Assembly: GCA_014654535.1 (NCBI GenBank)
Contig: BNBA01000009.1
Location: 60,482-124,481 of the forward strand
Direction of reading: 5' to 3'
Source of the DNA: Xanthomonas boreopolis
Lineage (GTDB): Bacteria > Pseudomonadota > Gammaproteobacteria > Xanthomonadales > Xanthomonadaceae
DNA length: 64,000 nucleotides
The notes under the pieces were generated by a model that saw nothing but the letters and a program-made list of their open reading frames with translations, did no database searches and was not told the DNA's origin. Below, one piece after another: positions 18,840 to 26,628 of the stretch (position 1 is the first letter of the stretch; every line of letters begins with the position of its first letter). A program made the position numbers and the translations under genes.

Positions 18840-19172
18840 ATGAATGCGTTTCGCACCTTCCTCGCGGGTTCGCTGGTGGTGTTCGGCCTGGCCGCATGCA
18901 AGGGACCGGATGCCGAGCAGGCCAAGCGCGATGCCGCGTCCGCGGCCGAGCACGCCGCGGCGGCCACCCAGCAGGCGGCCAGCGATGCCGCGGACAAGGC
19001 CAAGGCCATGACGGCCGAATCGCGCGAGGCGCTGGGCCAGGCGGCCCAGGACGCCAAGGCCGCCGCCGCCGACGCCAGCCGCGCCACCGCCGAGGCGGCC
19101 GATGCCACCGCCGACAAGGCGCACGAGCTTGCCGACAAGGCCGAGCGCAGCGCGAACGAACAGAAGAACTGA
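18840..19172 (+). CDS. Ala-rich small lipoprotein B
   Basis: 110 residues from the ATG at 18840 behind GGAGACAG. The signal ends in the lipobox FGLAAC, and the mature part is an Ala/Asp/Lys-rich helix (AADKAKAMTAESREALGQAA). It carries more Lys, Glu and Arg than lipoprotein A, so it is a charged amphipathic helix. It is probably a paralogue of A by duplication, with its own ribosome site and, judging from the terminator between them, its own promoter. Function unknown. Confidence 0.78.
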   Translation: MNAFRTFLAGSLVVFGLAACKGPDAEQAKRDAASAAEHAAAATQQAASDAADKAKAMTAESREALGQAAQDAKAAAADASRATAEAADATADKAHELADKAERSANEQKN

Positions 19173-19185
19173 AGACCGGCCCGGC

Positions 19186-19220
19186 CGACGCCGTGCCTGG
19201 CTCGCCAGGACGCGGCGTCG
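19186..19220. terminator. Hairpin between convergent lipoprotein B and aidB
   Basis: An imperfect inverted repeat (CGACGCCG ... CGGCGTCG, inner CCTGG/CCAGG) lies just before the end of aidB on the other strand. No T-run is seen, so bidirectional termination is only possible. Confidence 0.35.
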
Positions 19221-19221
19221 A

Positions 19222-20847
19222 TCAGGGCAGCGCGCGCGCCAGCAGCTCCTTCGTGTCGGCCGATGCCAGCGTGCCGAAGGCGAGGCCATGGGCACGCTCC
19301 AGCCGGCTGCCGACGAACGCCGCCGCCGCTGGGCTTCCGGCACGCAGCAGCAGGGCCGCTTGCAGCGACAGCACCAGTTGTTCGCTGGCCGCGCGCGCGT
19401 CGAACTCGCCGATGCCGCCGGCCAGCAGCGCACGGATGCGCTGCACGGCCTCGACGTAGCGGACGTCGCGATCGCCGGCGGATTCCAGTTCGGCCAGCAC
19501 CGCATCCACGCAGCCCGGTTCGCGCGCCAGCGCCCGCAGCACGTCCAGGCACTGGATGTTGCCGCTGCCCTCCCAGATCGAGTTCAACGGCGCCTGCCGG
19601 TACAGCCGCGGCAGCATCGACTCCTCGACGTAGCCGGCCCCGCCCAGGCATTCCTGGGCTTCGTTGACGAAGGCGGGCGCGCGCTTGCACAACCAGTACT
19701 TGCCCAGCGCGGTGGCGACCCGCGCGAAGGCAGCCTCGCGCGGGTCGCGCGGCGCCGCATCCACCGCCCGCGCCACGCGCAACGCGAACGCGGTGGCCGC
19801 TTCCGATTCGATCGCCAGGTCGGCGAGCACGTTGGCCATCAGGGGATGCTCGGCCAGGCGCCTGCCGAACGCGACGCGATGCCTGGCGTGGTGCAGCGCC
19901 TGCGCCAGGGCCATGCGCATCTCGGCGGCCGCACCGAGCATGCAATCCAGGCGGGTCATCATCACCATCTCGATGATGGTCGCCACGCCGCGCCCCTCCT
20001 CGCCCACGCGCAACGCATGGGCACCGCAGAGTTCGACTTCGCTCGAAGCGTTCGACCAGTCGCCGAGCTTGTCCTTCAGCCGCATCAGCCGGAACGCGTT
20101 CTTGGTGCCATCGGGCAATCGGCGCGGCATCAGGAAGCAGCCCAGTCCGCCCGGCGCCTGCGCGAGCACCAGGAACCCGTCGCACATCGGCGCGGAAAAG
20201 AACCACTTGTGCCCGACCAGCGCATAGCTGCCGTCGGCCTGCGGCGTGGCGACCGTGGCGTTGGCGCGCACGTCCGAGCCGCCCTGCTTCTCGGTCATGC
20301 CCATGCCCAGGGTGATGCCGGCCTTGCCGGCGATCGGCACCTCGCGCGGATCGTAGTGCGGCGCGGCCGCCTTGTCGGCCCATTCGCGCAGCGCCGGGAA
20401 CTTCCGCAACACCGCCACGCCGGCATGCGTCATCGTCAGCGGGCAGCTGGTGCCCGCTTCGGCCTGGTGGTGCAGGTAGCTCAATGCGGCACGGGCGACG
20501 TGCGCGCCCGGCGCCGGTTCGTGCCAGGACAACCCGGCCACGCCGTGCTGCTTGGCCAGTTCCATCAACCGGTGGTAGGCCGGGTGGAACTCGACGCTGT
20601 CGATGCGGTGGCCATAGCGGTCATGCGTGCGCAGGCGCGGCCGGTCGCGGTTGGCATCGAAGCCGAGCCGGTAGACCTCGCCGCCGGCAAGCGCGCCATA
20701 GGCCGCCAGCCGCGGCGCGAAGTCCGAGGCGCCCTCGCGCCCGACCGCCTCGCGCAGGACCGCGTCGTCGGCCCACAGGTCGCGCTCCTCGAACGGCGGC
20801 GGCTGGTTCTCCACTCGATGGGTCTCGAAGGCGGGCATCTCGTCCAT
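19222..20847 (-). CDS. aidB: AidB-type acyl-CoA dehydrogenase (alkylation response)
   Basis: 541 residues, the same length as E. coli AidB as I recall it. Matching segments include the N-terminal VENQPPPFEERDLW, FHPAYHRLM, ITLGMGMTEKQGGSDV, VGHKWFFSAPM, GLGCFLMPRRLPDG, LKDKLGDWSNASSEVE and NSIWEGSGNIQCLDVLRAL. AidB is a flavoprotein of the acyl-CoA dehydrogenase superfamily that binds DNA and is induced by alkylating agents in E. coli. No ada or alkB is adjacent here. The start at 20847 is supported by GGGAG before the ATG. Confidence 0.9.
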   Translation of the reverse strand: MDEMPAFETHRVENQPPPFEERDLWADDAVLREAVGREGASDFAPRLAAYGALAGGEVYRLGFDANRDRPRLRTHDRYGHRIDSVEFHPAYHRLMELAKQHGVAGLSWHEPAPGAHVARAALSYLHHQAEAGTSCPLTMTHAGVAVLRKFPALREWADKAAAPHYDPREVPIAGKAGITLGMGMTEKQGGSDVRANATVATPQADGSYALVGHKWFFSAPMCDGFLVLAQAPGGLGCFLMPRRLPDGTKNAFRLMRLKDKLGDWSNASSEVELCGAHALRVGEEGRGVATIIEMVMMTRLDCMLGAAAEMRMALAQALHHARHRVAFGRRLAEHPLMANVLADLAIESEAATAFALRVARAVDAAPRDPREAAFARVATALGKYWLCKRAPAFVNEAQECLGGAGYVEESMLPRLYRQAPLNSIWEGSGNIQCLDVLRALAREPGCVDAVLAELESAGDRDVRYVEAVQRIRALLAGGIGEFDARAASEQLVLSLQAALLLRAGSPAAAAFVGSRLERAHGLAFGTLASADTKELLARALP

Positions 20848-20944
20848 GCGCAACTCCCAACTGGCTCGTGTCCCGATTGTCGCCGACGCGGGTGCGATGG
20901 CCATTGTGCGCTGCGTGCATCGCAGCGCACGGCTGGCGGAGCCG

Positions 20945-22219
20945 TCAGTCGGTTTCCGGCCGCGGCACGGCCGGGGACGCCCCGGGCAGGCATGGCGCAT
21001 CCGTGAGCGCGGCCACGAATGCCTCGTCCAGGACGAGCCGGCCGAACCAGCCCCGCTGGGTACCGCTGAGCACGCGCAGCATGTGGCCGCGCCCGCCGGG
21101 CATGCGCCCCAGCGGCAGGAAGCCCAGGTCGCGGGCAAGGGCGGCCAGGTCGCGCTCGGACTGGAACAACGGCGTCAGCCAACGGCTCCAGAACTGGTAG
21201 ATCGTCACGTGCGCGCGCCGCTGCCGCTGGTAGCAAGCCAGCGCGGCATCCACGTCGCCCTCGCCTCGCAAGGCCTCGCACAGCGTCCAGGCGTCCATCA
21301 GCGCCATGTTGACGCCCTGCCCCAGCTGCGGGCTCATCGCATGCGCGGCATCGCCCGCCAAGGCCACGCGACCGCGGTACCAGCGCGCCACCACCGCATC
21401 GCGGTAACTGGCACGCGCCAGTTGCGTGTGCACGGTCACGCCCTGCAGCCGTTCGCGCGCCTGCGGCCAGATCGTCGCCACCTCATCCAGCCATGCCGGC
21501 ATGCCGCGCGCCTGCCATCCGTCGAAATCCTCGCGCGGCAGGCTCCAGAAGAAGCTGAGTCGCGGCGTGGGGTCGCCCGGGCGCGTGCCGACCGGCAGCA
21601 ACCCGATCATCTTGCGGGCGGCGACGTAGCGCTGCCGCAGTTCGTCGGCGAACGCCCAGTCGCCGCGCGGCAGCAGGCACCACAGCGCGCCCCACGGGTA
21701 TGCGCGGTCCAGCTTCGTGGCCTGCACCTGGCCGCGCAGCGCCGAGGCCGAGCCGTCCGCGACGACGATCAGGTCGTAGGGGCCATGCCAGTGGCCTCCG
21801 CCATCGCGCAGGCGCCGCCGCTCATGGTCGATGGCGACGATCGGGGTACCGGCGTGCAGCCCGGCCCGCCCGCTCCAGGCCTGCTCCAGCACCGAGAACA
21901 AGGCGCCCCGCTGCATGCCCAGGCCGAACAGGCGCGCGTCGAGGTCGCTGTAGCGCATGTCCATGACGGCACGGCCGCAAGGCGTCTCGCCGTACAGGCG
22001 CGCGACCGGCGCGCCATGCGCCAGCGCCTGCCGCAGCAGGCCCATCTTCCACAGCACCTGCAGCCCGGTCGGCTGCAGCAGGAATCCCGCCCCCACCGGC
22101 CCCGGTTCGGCGGCGCGTTCGAATACGTCCAGCCGATGTCCATCGCGCGCCAGCAGCACCGACAGCGCCTGGCCCGCCGTCCCGTAGCCGACGATCGCGA
22201 TACGCAGTGGACGCTCCAT
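20945..22219 (-). CDS. FAD-dependent monooxygenase (UbiH/salicylate hydroxylase type)
   Basis: 424 residues starting at 22219, with GGAAAGAC directly upstream; a longer frame to 22267 would overlap the cspA terminator and is rejected. Visible are the dinucleotide fold IVGYGTAGQALSVLL (GYGTAG 11-16), the ribityl motif VADGSAS and the FAD motif GDAAHAMSPQLGQGVNMALMDA. The C-terminus is longer than in UbiH. Group A flavin hydroxylases act on aromatic or polycyclic substrates; which one is not deducible. It ends 97 bases from the aidB start, so co-transcription with aidB is possible. Confidence 0.85.
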   Translation of the reverse strand: MERPLRIAIVGYGTAGQALSVLLARDGHRLDVFERAAEPGPVGAGFLLQPTGLQVLWKMGLLRQALAHGAPVARLYGETPCGRAVMDMRYSDLDARLFGLGMQRGALFSVLEQAWSGRAGLHAGTPIVAIDHERRRLRDGGGHWHGPYDLIVVADGSASALRGQVQATKLDRAYPWGALWCLLPRGDWAFADELRQRYVAARKMIGLLPVGTRPGDPTPRLSFFWSLPREDFDGWQARGMPAWLDEVATIWPQARERLQGVTVHTQLARASYRDAVVARWYRGRVALAGDAAHAMSPQLGQGVNMALMDAWTLCEALRGEGDVDAALACYQRQRRAHVTIYQFWSRWLTPLFQSERDLAALARDLGFLPLGRMPGGRGHMLRVLSGTQRGWFGRLVLDEAFVAALTDAPCLPGASPAVPRPETD

Positions 22220-22240
22220 GTCTTTCCGTTCCGCTCCCAT

Positions 22241-22264
22241 AAAAAACCCCGCCGAAGCGGGGTT
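22241..22264 (-). terminator. cspA intrinsic terminator
   Basis: Read on the minus strand: stem AACCCCGC / GCGGGGTT, four-base loop, then a T-run (seen as AAAAAA on the plus strand). It sits 22 bases after the cspA stop and just ahead of the monooxygenase start, which therefore has to be transcribed separately or by read-through. Confidence 0.93.
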
Positions 22265-22286
22265 CAATGCACGATCAGGCGATGGA

Positions 22287-22493
22287 TCAGCCGATCGGCG
22301 TGATATTCGAGGCCTGGGCGCCCTTCGGGCCTTGGGTCACGTCATAGCTGACCTTCTGGCCTTCCTGCAGGCTGCGGAAGCCCTTGGCGTTGATCGCGGA
22401 GAAGTGCGCGAAAACATCGGCGCTGCCGTCCTCCGGTGAGATGAAGCCAAATCCCTTGGCGTCGTTGAACCACTTGACGGTACCGTTCGGCAT
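22287..22493 (-). CDS. cspA: Cold-shock protein (CspA family)
   Basis: 68 residues, a single cold-shock domain. RNP1 KGFGFI and RNP2 DVFAHFSAI are intact, and the C-terminus QASNITPIG is typical. It binds single-stranded RNA/DNA and melts RNA structure in the cytoplasm. It has its own promoter (22553-22581), a hairpin-led leader and a strong terminator, so it is monocistronic despite lying downstream of the phosphorylase gene on the same strand. The particular paralogue (cold-induced or constitutive) cannot be told from sequence. Confidence 0.97.
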   Translation of the reverse strand: MPNGTVKWFNDAKGFGFISPEDGSADVFAHFSAINAKGFRSLQEGQKVSYDVTQGPKGAQASNITPIG

Positions 22494-22528
22494 GGTGATG
22501 CGTGACCTTGTTTACAGTGAATTGGGTG

Positions 22529-22548
22529 GTGTGCGGCAAACCGCACAC
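22529..22548 (-). promoter_or_regulatory. 5'-terminal hairpin of cspA mRNA
   Basis: A perfect 8-bp stem (GTGTGCGG / CCGCACAC) with a 4-base loop lies where the transcript is predicted to begin, about 36-55 bases before the cspA ATG. It may stabilise the mRNA or act as a temperature-sensitive leader element; inference. Confidence 0.6.
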
Positions 22549-22552
22549 GCCG

Positions 22553-22581
22553 AGTATGCAAAGCTTATGCCCCGATGACAA
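22553..22581 (-). promoter_or_regulatory. Predicted sigma-70 promoter of cspA
   Basis: On the minus strand: -35 TTGTCA (22581-22576), a 17-base spacer, then -10 CATACT (22558-22553). The predicted start near 22546 gives a leader of about 53 bases beginning with the hairpin. Confidence 0.65.
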
Positions 22582-22597
22582 TCACCCCGAACGCAGG

Positions 22598-23344
22598 TCA
22601 ACCGCGGGCAAGTTCGCCGATCAACTCGGGAAGCCCCGACGAAGCCGCTTCGACGTTGGCCAGCACTTCGGCCATCGTGATCTCTTGTGCATCGCCGCAT
22701 CCGGCCGCCCAGTTGGCGACGATCGCCAGGCATGCGTATTCCAGGCCCAGCTCGCGCGCGAGCGCGGCTTCGGGCATGCCGGTCATGCCGACCAGGTCGC
22801 AGCCGTCGCGGCGCATCCGCGCGATTTCTGCAATCGTTTCCAGCCGCGGCCCCTGCGTCGCGCCATAGCATCCATGCTCCACCGTCTTCACGCCGACTAC
22901 ACGCGCGGCGGCGATGACCTTGCTGCGGAACATCGGCGAGTACGGATGCCCGAAGTCGACGTGCACCACCTCGCTGCCCGGCTCCTCGCAGATCGTCGAA
23001 ACGCGGCCCCAGGTGTAGTCGATCAGTTGGTCGGGGCACGCCAGCACGCGCGGGCCGAAGTGCTCGGTGATGCCGCCGACCGTGTTCAGCGCCAGCACGC
23101 GGGTCGCGCCGAACTGCTGCAACGCGGCCAGGTTGGCGCGGTAGTTGATCTTGTGCGGCGGGATCGAATGGCCTTCGCCGTGCCGGGCGAGGAACGCCAC
23201 GCGATGCCCCAGCAGCGTGCCGACCCGCACCGGACCGGAGGGACTGCCGAAGCGGGTCTCGACCTGGTGGCTCTGCACGTCGTCGAGTTGGGCGAGCTTG
23301 TAGACGCCGGTGCCGCCGATGACGGCCAAGGAAATGGGAAGCAT
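22598..23344 (-). CDS. S-methyl-5'-thioinosine / methylthioadenosine phosphorylase
   Basis: 248 residues from the ATG at 23344. The purine-nucleoside phosphorylase MTAP fold is seen in LAVIGGTGVYKL, FLARHGEGHSIPPHKINYRAN, the phosphate and sugar-site segments ALNTVGGI and YGATQGPRLETIAE, and MTGMPEAALARELGLEYAC. The HS-IPPH-NYRAN and TxGMPE features fit the PA3004-like S-methyl-5'-thioinosine phosphorylases that recycle methylthioadenosine through deamination. The adjacent hypoxanthine phosphoribosyltransferase would reuse the hypoxanthine released, which supports the thioinosine specificity. Confidence 0.88.
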   Translation of the reverse strand: MLPISLAVIGGTGVYKLAQLDDVQSHQVETRFGSPSGPVRVGTLLGHRVAFLARHGEGHSIPPHKINYRANLAALQQFGATRVLALNTVGGITEHFGPRVLACPDQLIDYTWGRVSTICEEPGSEVVHVDFGHPYSPMFRSKVIAAARVVGVKTVEHGCYGATQGPRLETIAEIARMRRDGCDLVGMTGMPEAALARELGLEYACLAIVANWAAGCGDAQEITMAEVLANVEAASSGLPELIGELARG

Positions 23345-23364
23345 GTGTAGTTCGCGTCGCTGAG

Positions 23365-23391
23365 GAAAAAAAGCCGGCCCCAAGGCCCGCC
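23365..23391 (-). terminator. Probable terminator between hpt and the phosphorylase gene
   Basis: On the minus strand a GC-rich hairpin with one mismatch (GGCGGGCC ... GGCCGGC) is followed by seven T. A second large GC hairpin (about 23391-23431) lies upstream. Together they may stop or attenuate nagZ-hpt transcription before the phosphorylase gene. Confidence 0.6.
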
Positions 23392-23443
23392 GGACCCGAA
23401 GGCCCCCGGCGTTCGCCGGCGCCGCGGGTCCCGGTCCTTGTCT

Positions 23444-23998
23444 TTACTGCTTCATTGCATAGATCGCGGGGATGCCGCGCAGTTGCTCGCCGACGTCCAT
23501 GCCGAACCCGAACACGTAGCGGTCCGGGACCTCCACGCCGAGGTAGTCGGCGGCGATGCCGGGCACGCAGCGGCCATGCTTCTTCACCGCGAGCACCGCC
23601 AGGCGCACGTCGGTGGCGCCCTGCTCCAGGCACCACTGGCGCACGCCCTGCAGGGTATAGCCTTCGTCGAGGATGTCGTCGACCAGGATCACGCGGCGCC
23701 CGAACAGTGCGGTGGCCGGACGATGCTTCCACACCAGCTCGCCTCCGACGGTCTCGCCGCGGTAGCGGGTCGCATGCAGGTAGTCGAACTGCACGTCCTG
23801 GCCGCGCGATCCCAGTTCCAGCGCAAGCTGGCCGGAGAACGGCAACGCCCCGTGCATGATCGTCAAGTACACCGGCACCTCGCCGCGGTAATCGCGGCTG
23901 ATCTCGTCGGCGATGCGGGCGATGGCCGCGTCGATGGCAGGGCGGTCGATCAGCAGGTCGGCCTGGTCCAGGGCCTGGGGGATGGAAAGAGTGGGCAT
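23444..23998 (-). CDS. hpt: Hypoxanthine-guanine phosphoribosyltransferase
   Basis: 184 residues. The PRPP-binding loop is VILVDDILDEGYTL, with MHGALPFSGQL as the early loop and KKHGRCVPGIAADYLGVEVPDRYVFGFGMD as the base-binding region. It makes IMP and GMP from hypoxanthine or guanine and PRPP. The start ATG shares its A with the nagZ stop (TGATG), so translation is coupled to nagZ. Being next to methylthioinosine phosphorylase, it would salvage the hypoxanthine that enzyme releases. Confidence 0.93.
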   Translation of the reverse strand: MPTLSIPQALDQADLLIDRPAIDAAIARIADEISRDYRGEVPVYLTIMHGALPFSGQLALELGSRGQDVQFDYLHATRYRGETVGGELVWKHRPATALFGRRVILVDDILDEGYTLQGVRQWCLEQGATDVRLAVLAVKKHGRCVPGIAADYLGVEVPDRYVFGFGMDVGEQLRGIPAIYAMKQ

Positions 23999-25005
23999 CA
24001 GGCGGTTTTTCCGAGTTGTTCCAGCAAACGGGATTGTGAAGCGGCATGCCGGCCGTCGGCCAACAGGCCGTCCCAGCCGAGGGCGCCGCGGCCGATCAGG
24101 CCGATCAGCGCGGCGGTATTGAGCTGGCGCCCAGCCACCGCGGCGAGCGCCTCGTCGACCAGCTCCGGGTGGCAGACCAGCACGGCGTCGCAACCGGCAT
24201 CGAGGTGGGCGTGCACGCGCGCGGCGACGCCGCCGGCGCCGTGCGAGGCGGCCATGCCGATGTCGTCGGAGAACACCACGCCGCGGAAGCCCAGCTCGCC
24301 GCGCAGGATGTCGCCGATCCAGCGCGGCGAGTAGCCGGCCGGTTCGGGCGCGACCTGCGGATAGACCACGTGCGCCATCATCACCGCGTCGGCGCCGGCG
24401 CGGACGCCCTCGGCGAACGGGACCAGGTCCTCGCGCCGCAGCGCCTCCAGCGGCCGCGGATCGACCGCGACGTCGACGTGGGTGTCTTCCAGCACGGTGC
24501 CGTGCCCGGGAAAGTGCTTGAGCGTGGCGGCCATGCCGGCCTCGTGCATGGCCTCGACGTAGGCACGGGTGAACGCGGCCACGACCTCGGGGTCGGCGCT
24601 GAAAGCGCGGTCGCCGATCGCGCGGTTGCCGCGCGCCAGGTCCACGACCGGGGCGAAGCTCAGGTCCACGCCGCTGGCACGCACCTCGCTGGCCATCAGC
24701 CAGGCATGTTCGCGCGCGAGCTGCAACGCCGCCTGCGGATCGCGCGCGTACAGCTCGCCGAAACCCTGCAGCGGCGGCAGCGCGCTGTAGCCTTCGCGGA
24801 AGCGCTGCACGCGGCCGCCTTCCTGGTCCACGCAGATCAGCTGCGGCAGGCGCGCCGCGGCACGGATCGCGGCCGTCAGCTCGACCACCTGGGCACGCGA
24901 GGCGAAATTGCGCTTGAACAGCACCACGCCGGCGACACAGTCGTGTTGCAGCCAGTCGCGCTCCTGGGCGGTGAGCTCGGTGCCGGCAACGCCGATCAAC
25001 AACAT
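23998..25005 (-). CDS. nagZ: Beta-N-acetylhexosaminidase NagZ
   Basis: 335 residues starting at the ATG 25005 behind GGAGAACC. Family 3 glycoside hydrolase signatures: VDQEGGRVQRF (59-69), KHFPGHG (163-169), catalytic dyad Asp174/His176 (EDTHVD), and the nucleophile in FSDDIGM. It acts in the cytoplasm on N-acetylglucosaminyl-anhydromuropeptides in cell-wall recycling; products can signal AmpR-type beta-lactamase induction. It overlaps hpt by one base, forming a two-gene unit. Confidence 0.96.
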   Translation of the reverse strand: MLLIGVAGTELTAQERDWLQHDCVAGVVLFKRNFASRAQVVELTAAIRAAARLPQLICVDQEGGRVQRFREGYSALPPLQGFGELYARDPQAALQLAREHAWLMASEVRASGVDLSFAPVVDLARGNRAIGDRAFSADPEVVAAFTRAYVEAMHEAGMAATLKHFPGHGTVLEDTHVDVAVDPRPLEALRREDLVPFAEGVRAGADAVMMAHVVYPQVAPEPAGYSPRWIGDILRGELGFRGVVFSDDIGMAASHGAGGVAARVHAHLDAGCDAVLVCHPELVDEALAAVAGRQLNTAALIGLIGRGALGWDGLLADGRHAASQSRLLEQLGKTA

Positions 25006-25188
25006 GCAAGGTTCTCCGGGGACGCGCGGCGGATGGCGCAGCGCCGCATTGTCGCAGAAGCCAGGCCGGAACGTCCCCGGCAGGCGGTGTCCCGCCCGCC
25101 ATGGCCGCATCGGCGATTCAGCGGTTCACGGACCGCCGCTGCGCGCGCGGAGCCCTGCCGGCGGCGCTGGCGGACGCGGTCCCGCGGC

Positions 25189-25887
25189 TCAGGCCTGGCA
25201 ACCATCGGTCCCGCAGGCCTCTCCCTCGGGACCCGCCTGGGCTCCACCTTCCGCCGCGATCCTGGCCAGGATCTGGGCGAACGCTTCCGGCGGTTGCGCG
25301 CCTTGCACCAGGTAGCGGCCGTCGATCACGAAACTCGGCACGGCAGTGATCCCCAACGCCCGGGCCTGGGCCAGTTGGACCTCGACCTCGGCGACTCCTT
25401 CGTCCGATGCGAACAGGGCGCGGACACGCTCCTCGCCGAGGCCGCCCGCGGCGCCGGCAGCGATCAGCGTGGCGATGTCGGCCAGGTTGCGGCCCTCGGC
25501 GAAATGGGCCCGGAACAGCGCTTCGGCCACCGCGTCGGCATCGCCCTCGCGCGCGGCCAGCCACAGCAACCGATGGGCCGGCAGCGTGGTCACCCGCACT
25601 TGGCCGCGGCCGAAGTCGAACGGCAGGCCCTCGGCACGCGCGGTGGCCTGGGTCTGGGCCAGGATCTGCTCGGCGCGTTCCTGGCCGCCGAACTTGGCGG
25701 CATACGCCTGCCGCAGCGGCACCGGCTCGGTGCCGGCCTCGGGATCGAGCTGGAACGCATGGAAGTGCACGTCCAGCGCCGGGGCGCCGGCCCCCAGCAA
25801 TTCCACCCCGCGCTGGAAGCGGCGCTTGCCGATCCAGCACCAGGGACACACCACGTCGGACCAGATGTCGATTCTCATCGGTCCCAT
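25189..25887 (-). CDS. DsbA-family oxidoreductase (FrnE-like)
   Basis: 232 residues from 25887 or 229 from the ATG at 25878, which has GGGACC just in front and begins MRIDIWSD, the usual FrnE start. The thioredoxin-fold redox motif CPWC lies close to the N-terminus and there is no signal peptide, so it acts in the cytoplasm. The cis-Pro region is ITAVPSFVIDG. The C-terminus ends in two further Cys (EACGTDGCQA), which may bind metal. FrnE-like proteins are linked to disulfide chemistry and oxidative stress; the exact substrate is unknown. Confidence 0.88.
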   Translation of the reverse strand: MGPMRIDIWSDVVCPWCWIGKRRFQRGVELLGAGAPALDVHFHAFQLDPEAGTEPVPLRQAYAAKFGGQERAEQILAQTQATARAEGLPFDFGRGQVRVTTLPAHRLLWLAAREGDADAVAEALFRAHFAEGRNLADIATLIAAGAAGGLGEERVRALFASDEGVAEVEVQLAQARALGITAVPSFVIDGRYLVQGAQPPEAFAQILARIAAEGGAQAGPEGEACGTDGCQA

Positions 25888-25920
25888 ATGCGGGCGCCGC
25901 CCAGGCAGACAAGCCCCGCC

Positions 25921-26421
25921 TCAGGCGCCTGCCGGGCCCCAGCTCGAGTACGGGCGCACCGCCAAAGCCAGGTTGTAGTAACGCACGTCGTCGGTGACCT
26001 CCTCGCCCAGCCAGTCCGGCCGTTCGAACGGCTCCCCGGCGTCGTCCAGCTCGATTTCGGCCACCACCAGCCCGGCGTTGTCCCCCAGGAACTCGTCCAC
26101 CTCCCAGAGATGCCCGGCATGCCGGACCAGGTGGCGGCGCTTGTCGATCAGCCCGCCGACGCACAGCGCCAGCAGCGCGCGCGCGTCCTCGACGGGGATG
26201 GGATAGTCGAACTCCTGGCGGGTATGCCCCACCTCGCGCGACTTCAGGTTGAGAAAGGCCCGGTCGCCTTGGATGCGCACCCGCACCGAAGCCTTCTGTT
26301 CGCCGCGGTCCATCGCGCCCAGGTCGTTGATGTAGCCCTGGGCCATCGGGACGACCTCGTGCGCGGCTGCGCGCCAGCCATCGCCGGTGACGAGGAATTT
26401 GCGTTCGATTTCCAGGGGCAT
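25921..26421 (-). CDS. CYTH-domain triphosphate tunnel protein
   Basis: 166 residues from the ATG at 26421. The signature EIERKFLV opens the domain, followed by alternating charged strands (KASVRVRIQG, FLNLKSRE, WEVDEFLGDNAGLVVAEIEL) that line the tunnel. This branch hydrolyses inorganic triphosphate in tested members. The 5' edge touches a heptamer array: translating upstream through it gives a false N-terminal extension rich in Asn, Pro and Ser, which I reject. It lies 33 bases after the DsbA-like start and may be read with it. Confidence 0.88.
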   Translation of the reverse strand: MPLEIERKFLVTGDGWRAAAHEVVPMAQGYINDLGAMDRGEQKASVRVRIQGDRAFLNLKSREVGHTRQEFDYPIPVEDARALLALCVGGLIDKRRHLVRHAGHLWEVDEFLGDNAGLVVAEIELDDAGEPFERPDWLGEEVTDDVRYYNLALAVRPYSSWGPAGA

Positions 26422-26453
26422 GGGATTCGGGATTCGGGATTCGGGATTCGGGA
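26422..26453. repeat. Heptamer array GGGATTC x4 (repeat A)
   Basis: Four exact copies of GGGATTC plus GGGA directly abut the start codon of the CYTH gene. Beyond it lies a spacer containing CATTTTTGCC, then the palindrome at 26521-26568. The same order recurs at 29689-29894. Confidence 0.95.
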
Positions 26454-26520
26454 AGAGCATTTTTGCCTGGGCTCGGCTGTGACGCGCCCTGATGCATCCT
26501 GCGGGGCTTTTGCTTCTTGC

Positions 26521-26568
26521 AGGAGGGACTTCAGTCGGCAAGCCGGTCGGGACCGAAGTCCCTCCCAC
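26521..26568. repeat. REP-like palindrome A
   Basis: Inverted arms GGAGGGACTTC (26522-26532) and GAAGTCCCTCC (26555-26565) enclose a short centre. It is a slightly decayed version of the perfect palindrome at 29828-29894, and both match a repeat type scattered through Xanthomonadaceae genomes. It lies between rlmD and the CYTH gene. I see no RAYT transposase in the window. Confidence 0.88.
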
Positions 26569-26628
26569 AACGGCAATCCATCCGAGGCAGCCTTTTCCGG
26601 GTCCCGTACCCTCGGGTCCCGGACGACA

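Noticed and set aside
19222..20847. Generic fadE annotation for this acyl-CoA dehydrogenase
   Set aside because: Length and many segments match AidB specifically, not FadE or a short-chain enzyme.
22220..22267. Longer start of the FAD monooxygenase at 22267
   Set aside because: It would run through the cspA terminator; the ATG at 22219 has a ribosome site.
26422..26568. N-terminal extension of the CYTH protein through the heptamer array
   Set aside because: The extra residues only translate the repeats; the conserved start EIERKF follows the ATG at 26421.
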